A DNA stretch of 64,000 nt. It comes from Azotobacter vinelandii CA. GTDB taxonomy: Bacteria; Pseudomonadota; Gammaproteobacteria; Pseudomonadales; Pseudomonadaceae. The notes beneath the pieces were generated by a model. The model was not told the DNA's origin, searched no databases, and saw only the letters and a list, made by a program, of their open reading frames with translations. The translations under genes were made by a program, and so were the position numbers. Below, piece by piece: positions 47,413 to 56,716 of the stretch (its first letter is position 1; the number at the start of each line of letters is the position of its first letter). Location of the stretch: assembly GCF_000380335.1 (NCBI RefSeq), contig NC_021149.1:3834501-3898500 (forward strand), given 5' to 3'.

Positions 47413-48743
47413 AGCCCGCGCGTCGGCTCCTCGCCCTGTTCGGCATCCTGTTCCTCGCCGCCCTGCCGCTCGGCATCCACTCTGCCCTGTACGGTAGCGA
47501 AGGGGCGTCGGACTTCGCGAGCCTCTGGTGGGGAGCGCTGCTCGCCCTGCTGCTGCTCGCCGCGCTCGACGCCGCCTGGCTGCACTGGCGCCCTTCGCCA
47601 CGCCTCGAACGACGCCTGCCGGGCCATCTGCCGCAGGGGCGCTGGAGCGAGGTACGCCTGAGCCTGGAGCACGACTACCGGCTGGCGCTGTCCGTGGAAA
47701 TCTTCGATCACCTGCCCGCCGGCATGGACGGCGAGCCGCTACCACTGCGCCTGAAGCTGCGCCCCGGCGAAGACGCCGAATGCGGCTACCGGCTCCGCCC
47801 CCTCGAACGCGGACATTTCCGCTTCCGGTGGTGCGAGATCACCCTACCCAGCCCGCTCGGCCTCTGGCAGGGACGGCGTCGCCTGGAACTGCCTGGCGAA
47901 ACCCGCGTCTACCCGGACTTCACCCGCCTCTACCGGGCCCGGCTGATGGCGCTGGACACCTGGCTCGGCCGTCTCGGCGTGCGACAATTGCCACGTCGCG
48001 GCCTCGGCCAGTCCTTCCACCAGTTGCGCGAATTCCGCGACGGCGACACCCTGCGGCAGATCGACTGGAAGGCGACGGCGCGCAAGCACACCCCCATCGT
48101 TCGCGAGTACCGTGACGAGCGCGACCAGCAGATCCTCTTCCTGCTCGACTGCGGCCGGCACATGCGCAGCCGGGACGGCGAACTCGCCCACTTCGACCAT
48201 GCCCTGGATGCCTGCCTGCTGCTCGCCTACGTGGCCTTGCGCCAGGGCGATGCGGTGGGACTGGCGACCCTCGCCGGCGAGCAGGAGCGCTATCTGGCCC
48301 CGGCCAAGGGCGACGTCCAGCTGCATGCCCTGCTCAATGCCGTCCACGACCTGCAGCCCACCCGCCGCCCGGCGGACTTCGCCGCCGCGGCGAACCTGCT
48401 GCTGCAGCGCCAGCGACGCCGCGCCCTGGTGGTGATCCTCAGCAACCTGCGCGACGAGGACGACGGCGAGCTGCCGGCAGCAATCCGCCGCCTGACCCGG
48501 CGCCATCGGGTGCTGGTCGCCAGCCTGCGCGAGGAGGTGCTCGACCGGCTGAGCCATGCGCCGGTGGAAAGCCATGCGGACGCCCTGGCCTACTGCGGCA
48601 CGATCGATTACCTGAACGCCCGCGACGGCCTGCACCGACGCCTGGCGGCGGCGGGCATCCCGTTGCTCGACGCACGCCCCGCCGAACTGGGCCCCGAACT
48701 GGTCGGCCGCTACCTGGCCTGGAAGCGCGCCGGCGTGCTCTAG
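47409..48743 (+). CDS. DUF58-domain (vWA-like) protein
   Basis: The 444-residue protein has two N-terminal spans (LLALFGILFLAALPLGI, LWWGALLALLLLAALDAAW). A beta-rich segment and the DUF58 signature GLGQSFHQLREFRDGDTLRQ-IDWKATARK follow. A vWA-like domain comes next with ILFLLDCGRHMRS in place of the MIDAS DxSxS, i.e. a degenerate metal site. It is the usual client of MoxR. Last of the six coupled genes. Confidence 0.88.
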   Translation: MKPARRLLALFGILFLAALPLGIHSALYGSEGASDFASLWWGALLALLLLAALDAAWLHWRPSPRLERRLPGHLPQGRWSEVRLSLEHDYRLALSVEIFDHLPAGMDGEPLPLRLKLRPGEDAECGYRLRPLERGHFRFRWCEITLPSPLGLWQGRRRLELPGETRVYPDFTRLYRARLMALDTWLGRLGVRQLPRRGLGQSFHQLREFRDGDTLRQIDWKATARKHTPIVREYRDERDQQILFLLDCGRHMRSRDGELAHFDHALDACLLLAYVALRQGDAVGLATLAGEQERYLAPAKGDVQLHALLNAVHDLQPTRRPADFAAAANLLLQRQRRRALVVILSNLRDEDDGELPAAIRRLTRRHRVLVASLREEVLDRLSHAPVESHADALAYCGTIDYLNARDGLHRRLAAAGIPLLDARPAELGPELVGRYLAWKRAGVL

Positions 48744-48750
48744 GGTCGCA

Positions 48751-49110
48751 TCAGGCCGATGCGGCGTTGGGATGGAAGGTGAAGTACTGGCGCAGAACCT
48801 CGACCAGTTCGAGATATCCGGCGGGCGGATCGGTCAATTCGAAGCCCGAGTCGAAGCTGCCCGGCGTCACGTCCTCGCGGGTCCAGCGGCAGGTGGCGGA
48901 AAAGTCTATGTATTGCTGCTGACCATCGCGTCCCGGAATCTTCAGGCGCATATCGAATTCGGCGAGCACCAGCATCGGCCATGGGCTGATCAGCATCAGA
49001 CCCTCCCGGGAAATGTTGCCGATATAACCCATGGGCTTGTCGGTGATCCGATTGAACACCTTGAGATAGTAAGGCAGTTGATGACGTTCGATGCGGCGTT
49101 GAGTAGGCAT
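48751..49110 (-). CDS. PilZ-domain c-di-GMP-binding protein
   Basis: The 119-residue single-domain protein has the c-di-GMP motifs RRIERHQ (RxxxR, residues 5-9) and NISREGLML (N/DxSxxG, near residue 32). It ends 7 bp after the DUF58 stop but on the opposite strand (convergent). It would bind c-di-GMP and act on an unknown partner. A GGDEF cyclase is encoded 3 kb away. Confidence 0.9.
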   Translation of the reverse strand: MPTQRRIERHQLPYYLKVFNRITDKPMGYIGNISREGLMLISPWPMLVLAEFDMRLKIPGRDGQQQYIDFSATCRWTREDVTPGSFDSGFELTDPPAGYLELVEVLRQYFTFHPNAASA

Positions 49111-49311
49111 GATTATGACAAACCGCTAGTTCGAGTTCCGAGTATGACCCCAAGGCCGGTCAGGGACCAGTGTCCCATTAACGGAATCAGACCAGCCGTT
49201 TCGCTTTTATGCTCCCGGCACGGAGCATCCCGCTTGAGTTAGTCTGTTACGGATCGGAATCCCGGCCGCCACCCGGGTGCGCCGCGGTATCCAAGAGCCA
49301 AGGAGACAAAG

Positions 49312-50244
49312 ATGAACCTGCGCCAGTTGCTCGTCGTGATCGATCCCGCCCAGGAACCCCAGCCGGCCCTGGAGCGGGCCGTCTGGCTGGCCCGTCATGG
49401 CGGCGCGGCTCTGGAGCTGCTGGCCTGCGAGTTCGAGCAGAACCTGGACGGCAGCCTGCTGTTCGACGAGCGGCAACACGAACAGGCGCGCAGCGCGCTG
49501 CTCGCCCACCGCCAGGCGCGGCTCGAAGAGCTGGCCGCGCCGCTGCGCGCCGAGGGTCTGCAGGTACGGACCGAGGTGCGCTGGGGCAGGCCGTTGCACA
49601 GGACGATCCTCGGCCGGATCGAGGAGTTGAAGCCGGATCTGGTGTTCAAGGCCGCCACCCGCAACCACGGTCTGCTCCGGCGCCTGCTGCTGGGCAACAC
49701 CTGCTGGCAGTTGCTGCGCCATTGTCCGGTGCCGCTCTGGCTGGCGCATCACGGCCAGTGGCAGGGCCGCCGCCTGTGCGCCGCCCTCGATCCGCTACAC
49801 GACGCCGACAAGCCGGCCCAGCTCGACCAGCGTCTGATCGCCACCGCCCGCGAACTGGGCGAGCGCCTGCGGATGGACGCCCACTACCTGCATTGCCATG
49901 CGCCGCTGCCGCGCAGCCTGGTCTTCGATGCCGAACTGGTCGCCACCTACGACGCCTATGTCGAACGCGGCAACCGGCAGCATCGCCAGGCCTTCGAACG
50001 GTTGCTCGCCCCCTATGCCATTCCCGCCAGCCATCGCCATCTGGAACAGGGTTATCCGGAAGAGGTGATTCCCCGCTTCGTGCGCGACCGGCAGATCGAC
50101 CTGCTGCTGATGGGCGCCATCGCGCGCGGTCACCTGGACAACGCCCTGATCGGCAATACCGCCGAGCGGGTGCTGGAGGCCCTGGAGTGCGACCTTCTGA
50201 TCCTCAAGCCGCAACCCTGGGAAAGTAGTGCGGCCCGTCAATGA
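49312..50244 (+). CDS. Tandem UspA-domain universal stress protein
   Basis: The 310-residue protein has two UspA halves. Residues ~1-145 begin MNLRQLLVVIDPAQEPQPAL and residues ~155-305 contain DLLLMGAIARGHLDNALIGN followed by TAERVLEALECDLLILKP. The C-terminal half keeps the ATP-binding G-x2-G-x9-G-(S/T/N)-like loop. UspE-like architecture. It lies 54 bp before pyruvate kinase, a neighbour pair I recall from P. aeruginosa. Cytosolic, probably nucleotide-binding and induced by stress or low oxygen. Confidence 0.88.
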   Translation: MNLRQLLVVIDPAQEPQPALERAVWLARHGGAALELLACEFEQNLDGSLLFDERQHEQARSALLAHRQARLEELAAPLRAEGLQVRTEVRWGRPLHRTILGRIEELKPDLVFKAATRNHGLLRRLLLGNTCWQLLRHCPVPLWLAHHGQWQGRRLCAALDPLHDADKPAQLDQRLIATARELGERLRMDAHYLHCHAPLPRSLVFDAELVATYDAYVERGNRQHRQAFERLLAPYAIPASHRHLEQGYPEEVIPRFVRDRQIDLLLMGAIARGHLDNALIGNTAERVLEALECDLLILKPQPWESSAARQ

Positions 50245-50298
50245 CTACAGTCCCCTGACGTAGTAGCCTCGGCGCCAGCGTCCCACAAGGAGTTTCGC

Positions 50299-51750
50299 AT
50301 GACGTTTCGCCGCACCAAAATCGTCGCAACCCTCGGTCCTGCCAGCAGTTCGCCCGAACGACTCGAGCAGTTGGTCCTCGCCGGGATCGATGTCGCCCGC
50401 CTCAACTTCTCCCACGGCAGCGCGGACGAACACCGTGCCCGCGCCCATCTGGTCCGCGAGCTGGCCGCCAAGCACGGGCGCTTCGTCGCCCTGCTCGGCG
50501 ACCTGCAGGGACCGAAGATCCGCATCGCCAAATTCGTCGACAAGCGCATCGAACTGGCCGTCGGCGACCATTTCCGCTTCTCCGTCACCCATCCGCGCGA
50601 GGCGGGCACCCAGGAAGTGGTCGGCATCGACTATCCGGATCTGGTGAAGGATTGCAACGTCGGCGACGAACTGCTGCTCGACGACGGCCGGGTGGTCATG
50701 CAGGTCCTCGAGAAGACCGCCGACGAACTGCACTGCAAGGTGCTGATCGGCGGCCCGCTGTCCGACCACAAGGGCATCAACCGTCGCGGCGGCGGACTCA
50801 CCGCGCCGGCCCTGACCGCCAAGGACAAGCAGGACATCAAGCTGGCCGCGGAACTGGAGCTGGACTACCTGGCGGTATCCTTCCCCCGCGACGCCGCCGA
50901 CATGGAGCTGGCCCGGCGCCTGCGCGACGAGGCCGGCGGCAGGGCCTGGCTGGTGGCCAAGATCGAACGCGCCGAGGCGGTGGCCGACGACGCGGCCCTC
51001 GACGGCCTGATCCGCGCCAGCGATGCGGTGATGGTGGCCCGCGGCGATCTCGGCGTGGAAATCGGCGATGCGGAACTGGTCGGCATCCAGAAGAAGATCA
51101 TTCTGCATGCCCGCCGCTACAACAAGGCGGTGATCACCGCGACCCAGATGATGGAGTCGATGATCCACAGTCCGATGCCGACCCGCGCGGAGGTTTCGGA
51201 CGTGGCCAACGCGGTACTCGACAACACCGACGCGGTGATGCTCTCGGCGGAAAGCGCCGCCGGCGAATACCCGGTGGAAGCGGTGCAGGCCATGGCGCGC
51301 ATCTGCCTGGGCGCGGAGCGCCAGCCGACCAGCACCCGCTCCAGCCATCGGCTCGGCCAGACCTTCAAGCGCTGCGACGAGAGCATCGCCCTGGCAGCCA
51401 TGTACACGGCCAACCACTTTCCCGGCGTGAAGGCGATCATCAGCCTCACCGAAAGCGGCTACACGCCGCTGATCATGTCGCGTATCCGCTCCTCGGTGCC
51501 GATCTTCGCCTTCTCGCCGCACCGCGAGACCCAGGCGCGCGCGGCGCTGTTCCGCGGCGTCTACACGGTGCCCTTCGACCCGGCGGCCGTGGCGCCGGAA
51601 AAGCTCAGCCAGGCGGCGGTGGACGAACTGCTCAAGCGCGGCGTGGTCGAGCCGGGCGACTGGGTGATTCTCACCAAGGGCGACAGCTACAACACCACCG
51701 GCGGCACCAACGGCATGAAGATCCTCCACGTGGGCGAGCCGCTGATCTGA
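50299..51750 (+). CDS. pykA: Pyruvate kinase
   Basis: The 483-residue enzyme makes pyruvate and ATP from PEP. Motifs: FRRTKIVATLGPASSSPERL, ARLNFSHGSADEH, LQGPKIRIAKF, the catalytic Lys in AWLVAKIERAEAV, ARGDLGVEIGDAELVGIQKK, and TQMMESMIHSPMPTRAEVSD. The C-terminal domain ends with KGDSYNTTGGTNGMKI. AAGGAG precedes the ATG. A hairpin terminator follows. Named pykA because synteny resembles the P. aeruginosa pykA locus. Confidence 0.94.
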   Translation: MTFRRTKIVATLGPASSSPERLEQLVLAGIDVARLNFSHGSADEHRARAHLVRELAAKHGRFVALLGDLQGPKIRIAKFVDKRIELAVGDHFRFSVTHPREAGTQEVVGIDYPDLVKDCNVGDELLLDDGRVVMQVLEKTADELHCKVLIGGPLSDHKGINRRGGGLTAPALTAKDKQDIKLAAELELDYLAVSFPRDAADMELARRLRDEAGGRAWLVAKIERAEAVADDAALDGLIRASDAVMVARGDLGVEIGDAELVGIQKKIILHARRYNKAVITATQMMESMIHSPMPTRAEVSDVANAVLDNTDAVMLSAESAAGEYPVEAVQAMARICLGAERQPTSTRSSHRLGQTFKRCDESIALAAMYTANHFPGVKAIISLTESGYTPLIMSRIRSSVPIFAFSPHRETQARAALFRGVYTVPFDPAAVAPEKLSQAAVDELLKRGVVEPGDWVILTKGDSYNTTGGTNGMKILHVGEPLI

Positions 51751-51753
51751 GTG

Positions 51754-51777
51754 GCTGGCCGCCTCGGGGCGGCCAGC
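51754..51777. terminator. Hairpin between pykA and the GGDEF gene
   Basis: GCTGGCCGCC-TCGG-GGCGGCCAGC is a perfect 10-bp stem placed between two convergent genes. There is no clear T-run on either side, so it may work in both directions with modest strength. Confidence 0.6.
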
Positions 51778-51781
51778 ATCC

Positions 51782-52927
51782 TCAGGAGGAGGCCGAGCGG
51801 CGATCGGTACGGGCGTCGCTCGGCTCCCAGCTCGCCTCGCAACGATTCCGGCCGTTGTGCTTGGCTCGCTGGAGAGCCTGTTCGGCACGCTGCAGGGCGA
51901 GGTCCAGATCGTCGCCACGCTGCAGGCGGGTCATGCCGATCGACAGGCTGAGCCCTCCCAGCGACAGCCCCAGGGGTTCGGCGCTGGCGAAAGCCTCGCG
52001 CAGCCGCTCGCAGCAGACCGAAATCTGATCCAGATTGACGTTGGGCAGCAGCAGCACGAACTCCTCGCCCCCATAGCGGGCCAGTACGTCGCTATCGCGC
52101 AGGCAGGCCTGCGCCAGCGTCGCGAAGGTCTGCAGGACCCGGTCCCCCGCCGCATGCCCGTAGCGGTCGTTGATGCGCTTGAAATGGTCCAGATCGATCA
52201 GGGCCAGGCCGTACTGGGCATGGGCCGGCAGGTGGAGCAGATCGCGCTGCGCCAGGCGCAGGAACTGCCGCCGGTTGCAGAGTCCGGTCAGTTCGTCGGT
52301 GGAAACCTGATCCTCCGGTTGTCGCAGCGCACCGTGCCGGGCGTCCTGGTACGCCGTGGGAGCCTGGCGCCGCTGGCGCATCCCTTCGACATGGCGGCCG
52401 AACAGGCAGAGCCAGAAGAGCAGAACGAACAAGGTCGCCAACTGCAGGAAAGGCGGCTCGGCACGGGCCTGCGGCAGAAAGAGCGCTTCTCCCCATTCGA
52501 GCGCGACGAAGCCGACGAAGGCGAGCAACGCACAGCGCCCGAAGGCGACTGGATGCAGCTGGAAGAGACCGAACAGCAGGATCGGCACATAGAATGCCAT
52601 CAGGGTGGCGCGAGCCCCGCCGTCCAGGCAGCCAAGCAGCACGGTCTGCCAGAACAGGGCGACCAGCACCTGCGCTTCGGTCATCCCTGGGTCCTGGAAA
52701 CGCTGGCTGCGACCACTGCGCAGGAGCAGGAAGAACGCCAGTTGGCTGAGCACCAGGGAAATGCCGCCGAGCACCAGCGCGGTGAACGGAACCCTGGCAT
52801 GGCCGGTCGCCATCGCCAATGCCAGCAACAACAGCAGCGAAGCGTAGACTCCCTGCGCCATGACGAACCGCTGCAGCAACAGAGGCTGCGGGGCCTGCGG
52901 TTCCAGCCGCGTGGAGGAAGTGCTCAT
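51782..52927 (-). CDS. Membrane diguanylate cyclase (GGDEF), SadC-like by position
   Basis: The 381-residue protein has about five to six membrane spans (residues ~25-190: VYASLLLLLALAMATGHARV, LVLGGISLVLSQLAFFLLLR, LATLFVLLFWLCLFGRHV). A cytosolic GGDEF domain follows: DELTGLCNRRQFLRL, ALIDLDHFKRINDRYGHAAG, and the active site ARYGGEEFVLLL. The I-site RDSD sits five residues before GGEEF, so product inhibition is expected. MSTSSTRL at 52927 is the preferred start. It lies between pykA and fumarase, where P. aeruginosa, as I recall, has sadC. Confidence 0.9.
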   Translation of the reverse strand: MSTSSTRLEPQAPQPLLLQRFVMAQGVYASLLLLLALAMATGHARVPFTALVLGGISLVLSQLAFFLLLRSGRSQRFQDPGMTEAQVLVALFWQTVLLGCLDGGARATLMAFYVPILLFGLFQLHPVAFGRCALLAFVGFVALEWGEALFLPQARAEPPFLQLATLFVLLFWLCLFGRHVEGMRQRRQAPTAYQDARHGALRQPEDQVSTDELTGLCNRRQFLRLAQRDLLHLPAHAQYGLALIDLDHFKRINDRYGHAAGDRVLQTFATLAQACLRDSDVLARYGGEEFVLLLPNVNLDQISVCCERLREAFASAEPLGLSLGGLSLSIGMTRLQRGDDLDLALQRAEQALQRAKHNGRNRCEASWEPSDARTDRRSASS

Positions 52928-53112
52928 GGGGTCCATCCCGTGACGACACCAATGGGACACTCTACCGGCTGCCCAGGCGCCTGCCTAGCCGTCATACGCC
53001 TTTGGCCCAAGCGGTTGCTCCCGGTCATCCCGGGCACGTTATACTGCGGCGATTTTCCGCACCGGACACGGGTTCGGCGCATCTAAGTTCCTGCCCAATA
53101 AAGGAGCGCAGC

Positions 53113-54630
53113 ATGACCGTGATCAAGCAAGATGACCTGATACAAAGCGTCGCCGACGCCTTGCAGTTCATCTCCTACTACCATCCCGTCGACTTCATCC
53201 AGGCCATGCACGAGGCCTACCTGCGCGAAGAGTCGCCGGCTGCCCGCGACTCCATTGCCCAGATCCTGATCAACTCCCGCATGTGCGCTACCGGTCATCG
53301 CCCGATCTGCCAGGACACCGGCATCGTCACCGTATTCGTCAAGGTCGGCATGGATGTCCGCTGGGACGGCGCCACCATGAGTGTAGACGACATGATCAAC
53401 GAGGGCGTGCGCCGCGCCTACAACAATCCGGACAACGTCCTGCGCGCCTCGATCCTGGCCGATCCGGCCGGTAGCCGCAAGAACACCAAGGACAACACCC
53501 CGGCGGTCATCCACTACTCCATCGTCCCCGGCGACAAGGTGGAGGTGGAAGTCGCGGCCAAGGGCGGCGGTTCCGAGAACAAGTCGAAGATGGGCATGCT
53601 CAATCCCTCCGACTCCATCGTCGACTGGGTCCTGAAGACCGTCCCGGAAATGGGCGCCGGCTGGTGCCCGCCGGGCATGCTCGGCATCGGCATCGGCGGT
53701 ACCGCCGAGAAGGCCGCGCTGCTGGCCAAGGAATCGCTGATGGACGAGATCGACATCCATGAGTTGAAGGCCCGCGGCCCGCAGAACCGTGTCGAGGAGC
53801 TGCGTCTGGAGTTGTTCGAGAAGGTCAACCAGTTGGGCATCGGTGCCCAGGGCCTGGGCGGCCTGACCACCGTCCTCGACGTGAAGATCAAGGACTATCC
53901 GACCCATGCCGCCTCGCTGCCGGTGTGCATGATCCCCAACTGCGCCGCCACCCGTCACGCCCACTTCGTGCTCGACGGCTCCGGCCCGGCCAATCTGGAA
54001 GTGCCGAGCCTGGACGCCTATCCGGAAATCGTCTGGGAAGCCGGCCCGAGCGCCCGCCGCGTCAACCTCGACACCGTCACCCCGGAAGAAGTGCAGAGCT
54101 GGAAACCGGGCGACACCCTGCTGCTCAACGGCAAGATGCTGACCGGCCGCGACGCCGCGCACAAGCGCATGGTCGATATGCTGAACGCCGGCCAGAAGCT
54201 GCCGGTGGACCTGAAAGGTCGCTTCATCTACTACGTCGGCCCGGTCGATCCGGTACGCGACGAGGTGGTCGGCCCGGCCGGTCCGACCACGGCCACCCGC
54301 ATGGACAAGTTCACCCGCCAGATCCTCGAACAGACCGGTCTGCTGGGCATGATCGGCAAGTCCGAGCGCGGTCCGATCGCCATCGAGGCCATCAAGGACA
54401 ACAAGGCCGTGTACCTGATGGCCGTCGGCGGCGCCGCCTACCTGGTCGCCCAGGCGATCAAGAAATCCAAGGTGCTAGCGTTCGAAGAACTCGGCATGGA
54501 AGCCATCTACGAGTTCGAAGTGCAGGACATGCCGGTCACCGTGGCCGTGGACACCAAGGGCGAGTCGGTGCACATCACCGGCCCGGCGGTCTGGAAGCAG
54601 AAGATCGCCGAACTGGTGCAACTGAAGTAA
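53113..54630 (+). CDS. fumA: Class I (iron-sulfur) fumarate hydratase
   Basis: The 505-residue oxygen-sensitive fumarase interconverts fumarate and malate. It has the N-terminal Fe-S domain (INSRMCATGHRPICQDTGIV, GGGSENKSKMGMLNPSD, VPEMGAGWCPPGMLGIGIGG, PVCMIPNCAATRHAHF). The C-terminal swivel domain holds VNLDTVTPEEVQSWKPGDTL and GPAGPTTATRMDKFT. Candidate cluster cysteines are in CATGHRPIC, GWCPPG and CMIPNC. AAGGAG is 7 nt before the ATG. A terminator hairpin lies ~60 bp downstream. Confidence 0.95.
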   Translation: MTVIKQDDLIQSVADALQFISYYHPVDFIQAMHEAYLREESPAARDSIAQILINSRMCATGHRPICQDTGIVTVFVKVGMDVRWDGATMSVDDMINEGVRRAYNNPDNVLRASILADPAGSRKNTKDNTPAVIHYSIVPGDKVEVEVAAKGGGSENKSKMGMLNPSDSIVDWVLKTVPEMGAGWCPPGMLGIGIGGTAEKAALLAKESLMDEIDIHELKARGPQNRVEELRLELFEKVNQLGIGAQGLGGLTTVLDVKIKDYPTHAASLPVCMIPNCAATRHAHFVLDGSGPANLEVPSLDAYPEIVWEAGPSARRVNLDTVTPEEVQSWKPGDTLLLNGKMLTGRDAAHKRMVDMLNAGQKLPVDLKGRFIYYVGPVDPVRDEVVGPAGPTTATRMDKFTRQILEQTGLLGMIGKSERGPIAIEAIKDNKAVYLMAVGGAAYLVAQAIKKSKVLAFEELGMEAIYEFEVQDMPVTVAVDTKGESVHITGPAVWKQKIAELVQLK

Positions 54631-54690
54631 ATCCCTGCTGCAGCAACGCCCGCCGCATCGCGTCGGGCGCTCGCAGAACGTCGGCTGTGC

Positions 54691-54731
54691 CCGGAGGCTC
54701 TCAATGGTAGAAGCCTCCGGCCTGCTTTCTT
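54691..54731 (+). terminator. Rho-independent-like terminator after fumarase
   Basis: CCGGAGGCT (54691-54699) pairs with AGCCTCCGG (54712-54720) and is followed by CCTGCTTTCTTCC. The stem is perfect over 9 bp with a 12-nt loop. Confidence 0.7.
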
Positions 54732-54765
54732 CCCGGCCGGCTGGCATGTCGGGAGGGCTGTCACA

Positions 54766-55017
54766 GTGGGCTGGCTCGATCTCATCCAGTGGCCGGCGAT
54801 GGTCGCCACCGTGGCGGCGGCCTGGCTGATCGGTTCGCTGAATCTGCGCAGACGCACCATCGGTTTCTGGTGCTTTCTGCTCAGTAATGTCCTGTGGAGC
54901 CTCTGGGGCTGGCATGCCCATGCCTGGGCCCTGATCGTCCTGCAACTCTGCCTGGCGCCGATGAACGTCCGCGGCCTGCGCAAGAACGATCCGCACAAGG
55001 CCGGAAGTCCCCACTGA
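54766..55017 (+). CDS. Small membrane protein of unknown function
   Basis: The 83-residue protein starts at GTG 54766 with GGAGGG about 12 nt upstream. It has two to three hydrophobic segments: MVATVAAAWLIGSL, TIGFWCFLLSNVLWSLWGWH, and ALIVLQLCLAPMNVRG. A basic tail follows (RKNDPHKAGSPH). The arrangement resembles short PnuC/SemiSWEET-like membrane proteins but homology is not certain. Sixty bp before trmO on the same strand. Confidence 0.6.
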   Translation: MGWLDLIQWPAMVATVAAAWLIGSLNLRRRTIGFWCFLLSNVLWSLWGWHAHAWALIVLQLCLAPMNVRGLRKNDPHKAGSPH

Positions 55018-55076
55018 CGGGATAACCGCCCGTGGAATGCGCTACCATGGCGCCTCGCTCGCACCTACCGGCCATC

Positions 55077-55769
55077 ATGTCCCATCTCGTTTCGCCGATC
55101 GGCTACCTGCGCTCCTGCTTCAAGGAAAAGTTCACCATTCCGCGCCAGCCGCAACTGGCGCCGGCCGCCCGCGGCGTGCTGGAGCTACTGCCGCCCTTCG
55201 ATCAGGGGCAGGCCGTCGAGGGACTCGAGCAGGTCAGTCATGTCTGGCTACTGTTTCTCTTCCACCAGGCCCTGGAGGAAAAGCCACGCCTCAAGGTCCG
55301 CCCTCCCCGCCTGGGCGGCAACCGCTCGCTCGGCGTGTTCGCCACTCGCTCGACCCACCGGCCGAACGGCATCGGCCAGTCGGTGGTCCGCCTGGACAAG
55401 GTCGATGCCGGACGCCTGTGGCTGTCCGGCATCGACCTGCTGGACGGCACGCCGGTGCTCGACGTCAAGCCCTACGTTCCCTATGCCGACTGCCTTCCGC
55501 AAGCCCACAACGCCATTGCCGAGACGCCGCCGCTGGCGATTCCCGTCGACTGGAGCGAACCGGCACGGCTGCAGGCACAGGCGCATGCCGCTCGTCTCGG
55601 CGAGCCGCTGGTCGAGTTGATCGGACAGTGCCTGGCCCAGGACCCACGCCCCGCCTATCAGGTACCGGAACCTTCGCGCCGCTACGGCGTGCGCTTCTGG
55701 GACGTGGAAGTGCGCTGGCACTACCCGCGGCCGGGACGAATCCGCGTGCTGGAAGTGCTGCCGGCCTGA
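55077..55769 (+). CDS. trmO: tRNA (t6A37) N6-methyltransferase TrmO
   Basis: The 230-residue YaeB/VirR-type beta-barrel enzyme adds a methyl group to t6A37 of tRNA-Thr. Signatures are IGYLRSCFKEKFTIPRQPQL, HVWLLFLFHQALEEKPRLKV, and GVFATRSTHRPNGIGQSVVR (SAM binding). LDGTPVLDVKPYVPYADCLP and a short C-terminal extension ending in YGVRFWDVEVRWHY follow. Start ATG 55077; the frame is open slightly upstream but homology begins here. Convergent with fpr across a strong terminator. Confidence 0.93.
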   Translation: MSHLVSPIGYLRSCFKEKFTIPRQPQLAPAARGVLELLPPFDQGQAVEGLEQVSHVWLLFLFHQALEEKPRLKVRPPRLGGNRSLGVFATRSTHRPNGIGQSVVRLDKVDAGRLWLSGIDLLDGTPVLDVKPYVPYADCLPQAHNAIAETPPLAIPVDWSEPARLQAQAHAARLGEPLVELIGQCLAQDPRPAYQVPEPSRRYGVRFWDVEVRWHYPRPGRIRVLEVLPA

Positions 55770-55787
55770 GCCGCCGCCGAAAGCGAA

Positions 55788-55810
55788 GAAGCCCGGACAG
55801 GCCGGGCTTC
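55788..55810. terminator. Bidirectional terminator between trmO and fpr
   Basis: GAAGCCCGG-ACAGG-CCGGGCTTC is a perfect 9-bp stem with a 5-nt loop, located between convergent genes 18 bp from each stop codon. Confidence 0.75.
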
Positions 55811-55827
55811 GCGAGAGGGAGGCGCGC

Positions 55828-56604
55828 TTATTTTTCGACGAAGGCGCGCTCGATCAGATAGTCGCCCGGCTCGCCCATGCGCGGAGAGATCTTCAGGCCG
55901 AATCCGTCCAGCACTTCGCAACTCTCGTCGAGCATGCTCGGGCTGCCGCAGATCATCGCGCGATCGTCCTGCGGGTTGATCGGCGGCAGACCGATATCCT
56001 CGAACAGCTTGCCGCTGCGCATCAGGTCGGTGAGACGTCCCTGGTTGTGGAAGGACTCGCGGGTGACCGTCGGGTAGTAGATCAGCTTTTCCTTGACCGC
56101 CTCACCGAAATACTCGCTCTGCGGCAGGTGCTCGGTGATGAACTGCTGATAGGCCAGTTCGTTGACCTGACGCACACCATGGATCAGCACCACCTTCTCG
56201 AAGCGCTCGTAGACCTCCGGGTCCTGGATCAGGCTCATGAAAGGCGCGAGTCCGGTACCGGTGCTGAGCATGTAAAGATGCTTGCCGGGCAGCAGGTCGC
56301 TGGTCACCAGGGTGCCGGTGGGCTTGCGGCTGACCATCAGTTCGTCGCCCTCCTTCAGGTGTTGCAGGCGCGAAGTGAGCGGACCGTTCTGTACCTTGAT
56401 GCTGAAGAACTCCAGATGTTCCTCGTAATTCGGGCTGGCAATGCTGTAGGCCCGCATCAGGGGACGTCCATCGACCTCCAGACCGATCATCACGAATTGG
56501 CCGTTTTCGAAACGCAGGCTGGGGTTGCGGGTGGTCTTGAAACTGAACAGGGTATCGTTCCAGTGATGAACACTGAGGACACGCTCTACGTTCAGATTGC
56601 TCAT
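55828..56604 (-). CDS. fpr: Ferredoxin--NADP(+) reductase
   Basis: The 258-residue FAD enzyme exchanges electrons between NADPH and ferredoxin/flavodoxin. FAD site RAYSIASPNYEEHLEFFSIK, NADP site MLSTGTGLAPFMSLIQDPEV, and MICGSPSMLDESCEVLDGFG with C-terminal AFVEK are typical of the bacterial subclass I (short) Fpr. Start 56604 has AAGGAG upstream. It is divergent from finR, its known LysR activator in Pseudomonas, across a 112-bp AT-rich region. Confidence 0.94.
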   Translation of the reverse strand: MSNLNVERVLSVHHWNDTLFSFKTTRNPSLRFENGQFVMIGLEVDGRPLMRAYSIASPNYEEHLEFFSIKVQNGPLTSRLQHLKEGDELMVSRKPTGTLVTSDLLPGKHLYMLSTGTGLAPFMSLIQDPEVYERFEKVVLIHGVRQVNELAYQQFITEHLPQSEYFGEAVKEKLIYYPTVTRESFHNQGRLTDLMRSGKLFEDIGLPPINPQDDRAMICGSPSMLDESCEVLDGFGLKISPRMGEPGDYLIERAFVEK

Positions 56605-56716
56605 TCGGTGCTCCTTCGGACGGTGCTGCCTGGCGGTATGGTTGTCGTGCATTCTAGGAGCCGGCAAACTATCTGTTAAGTAAATTATCGCGATATGGAT
56701 AATCAGTTATATAGAT

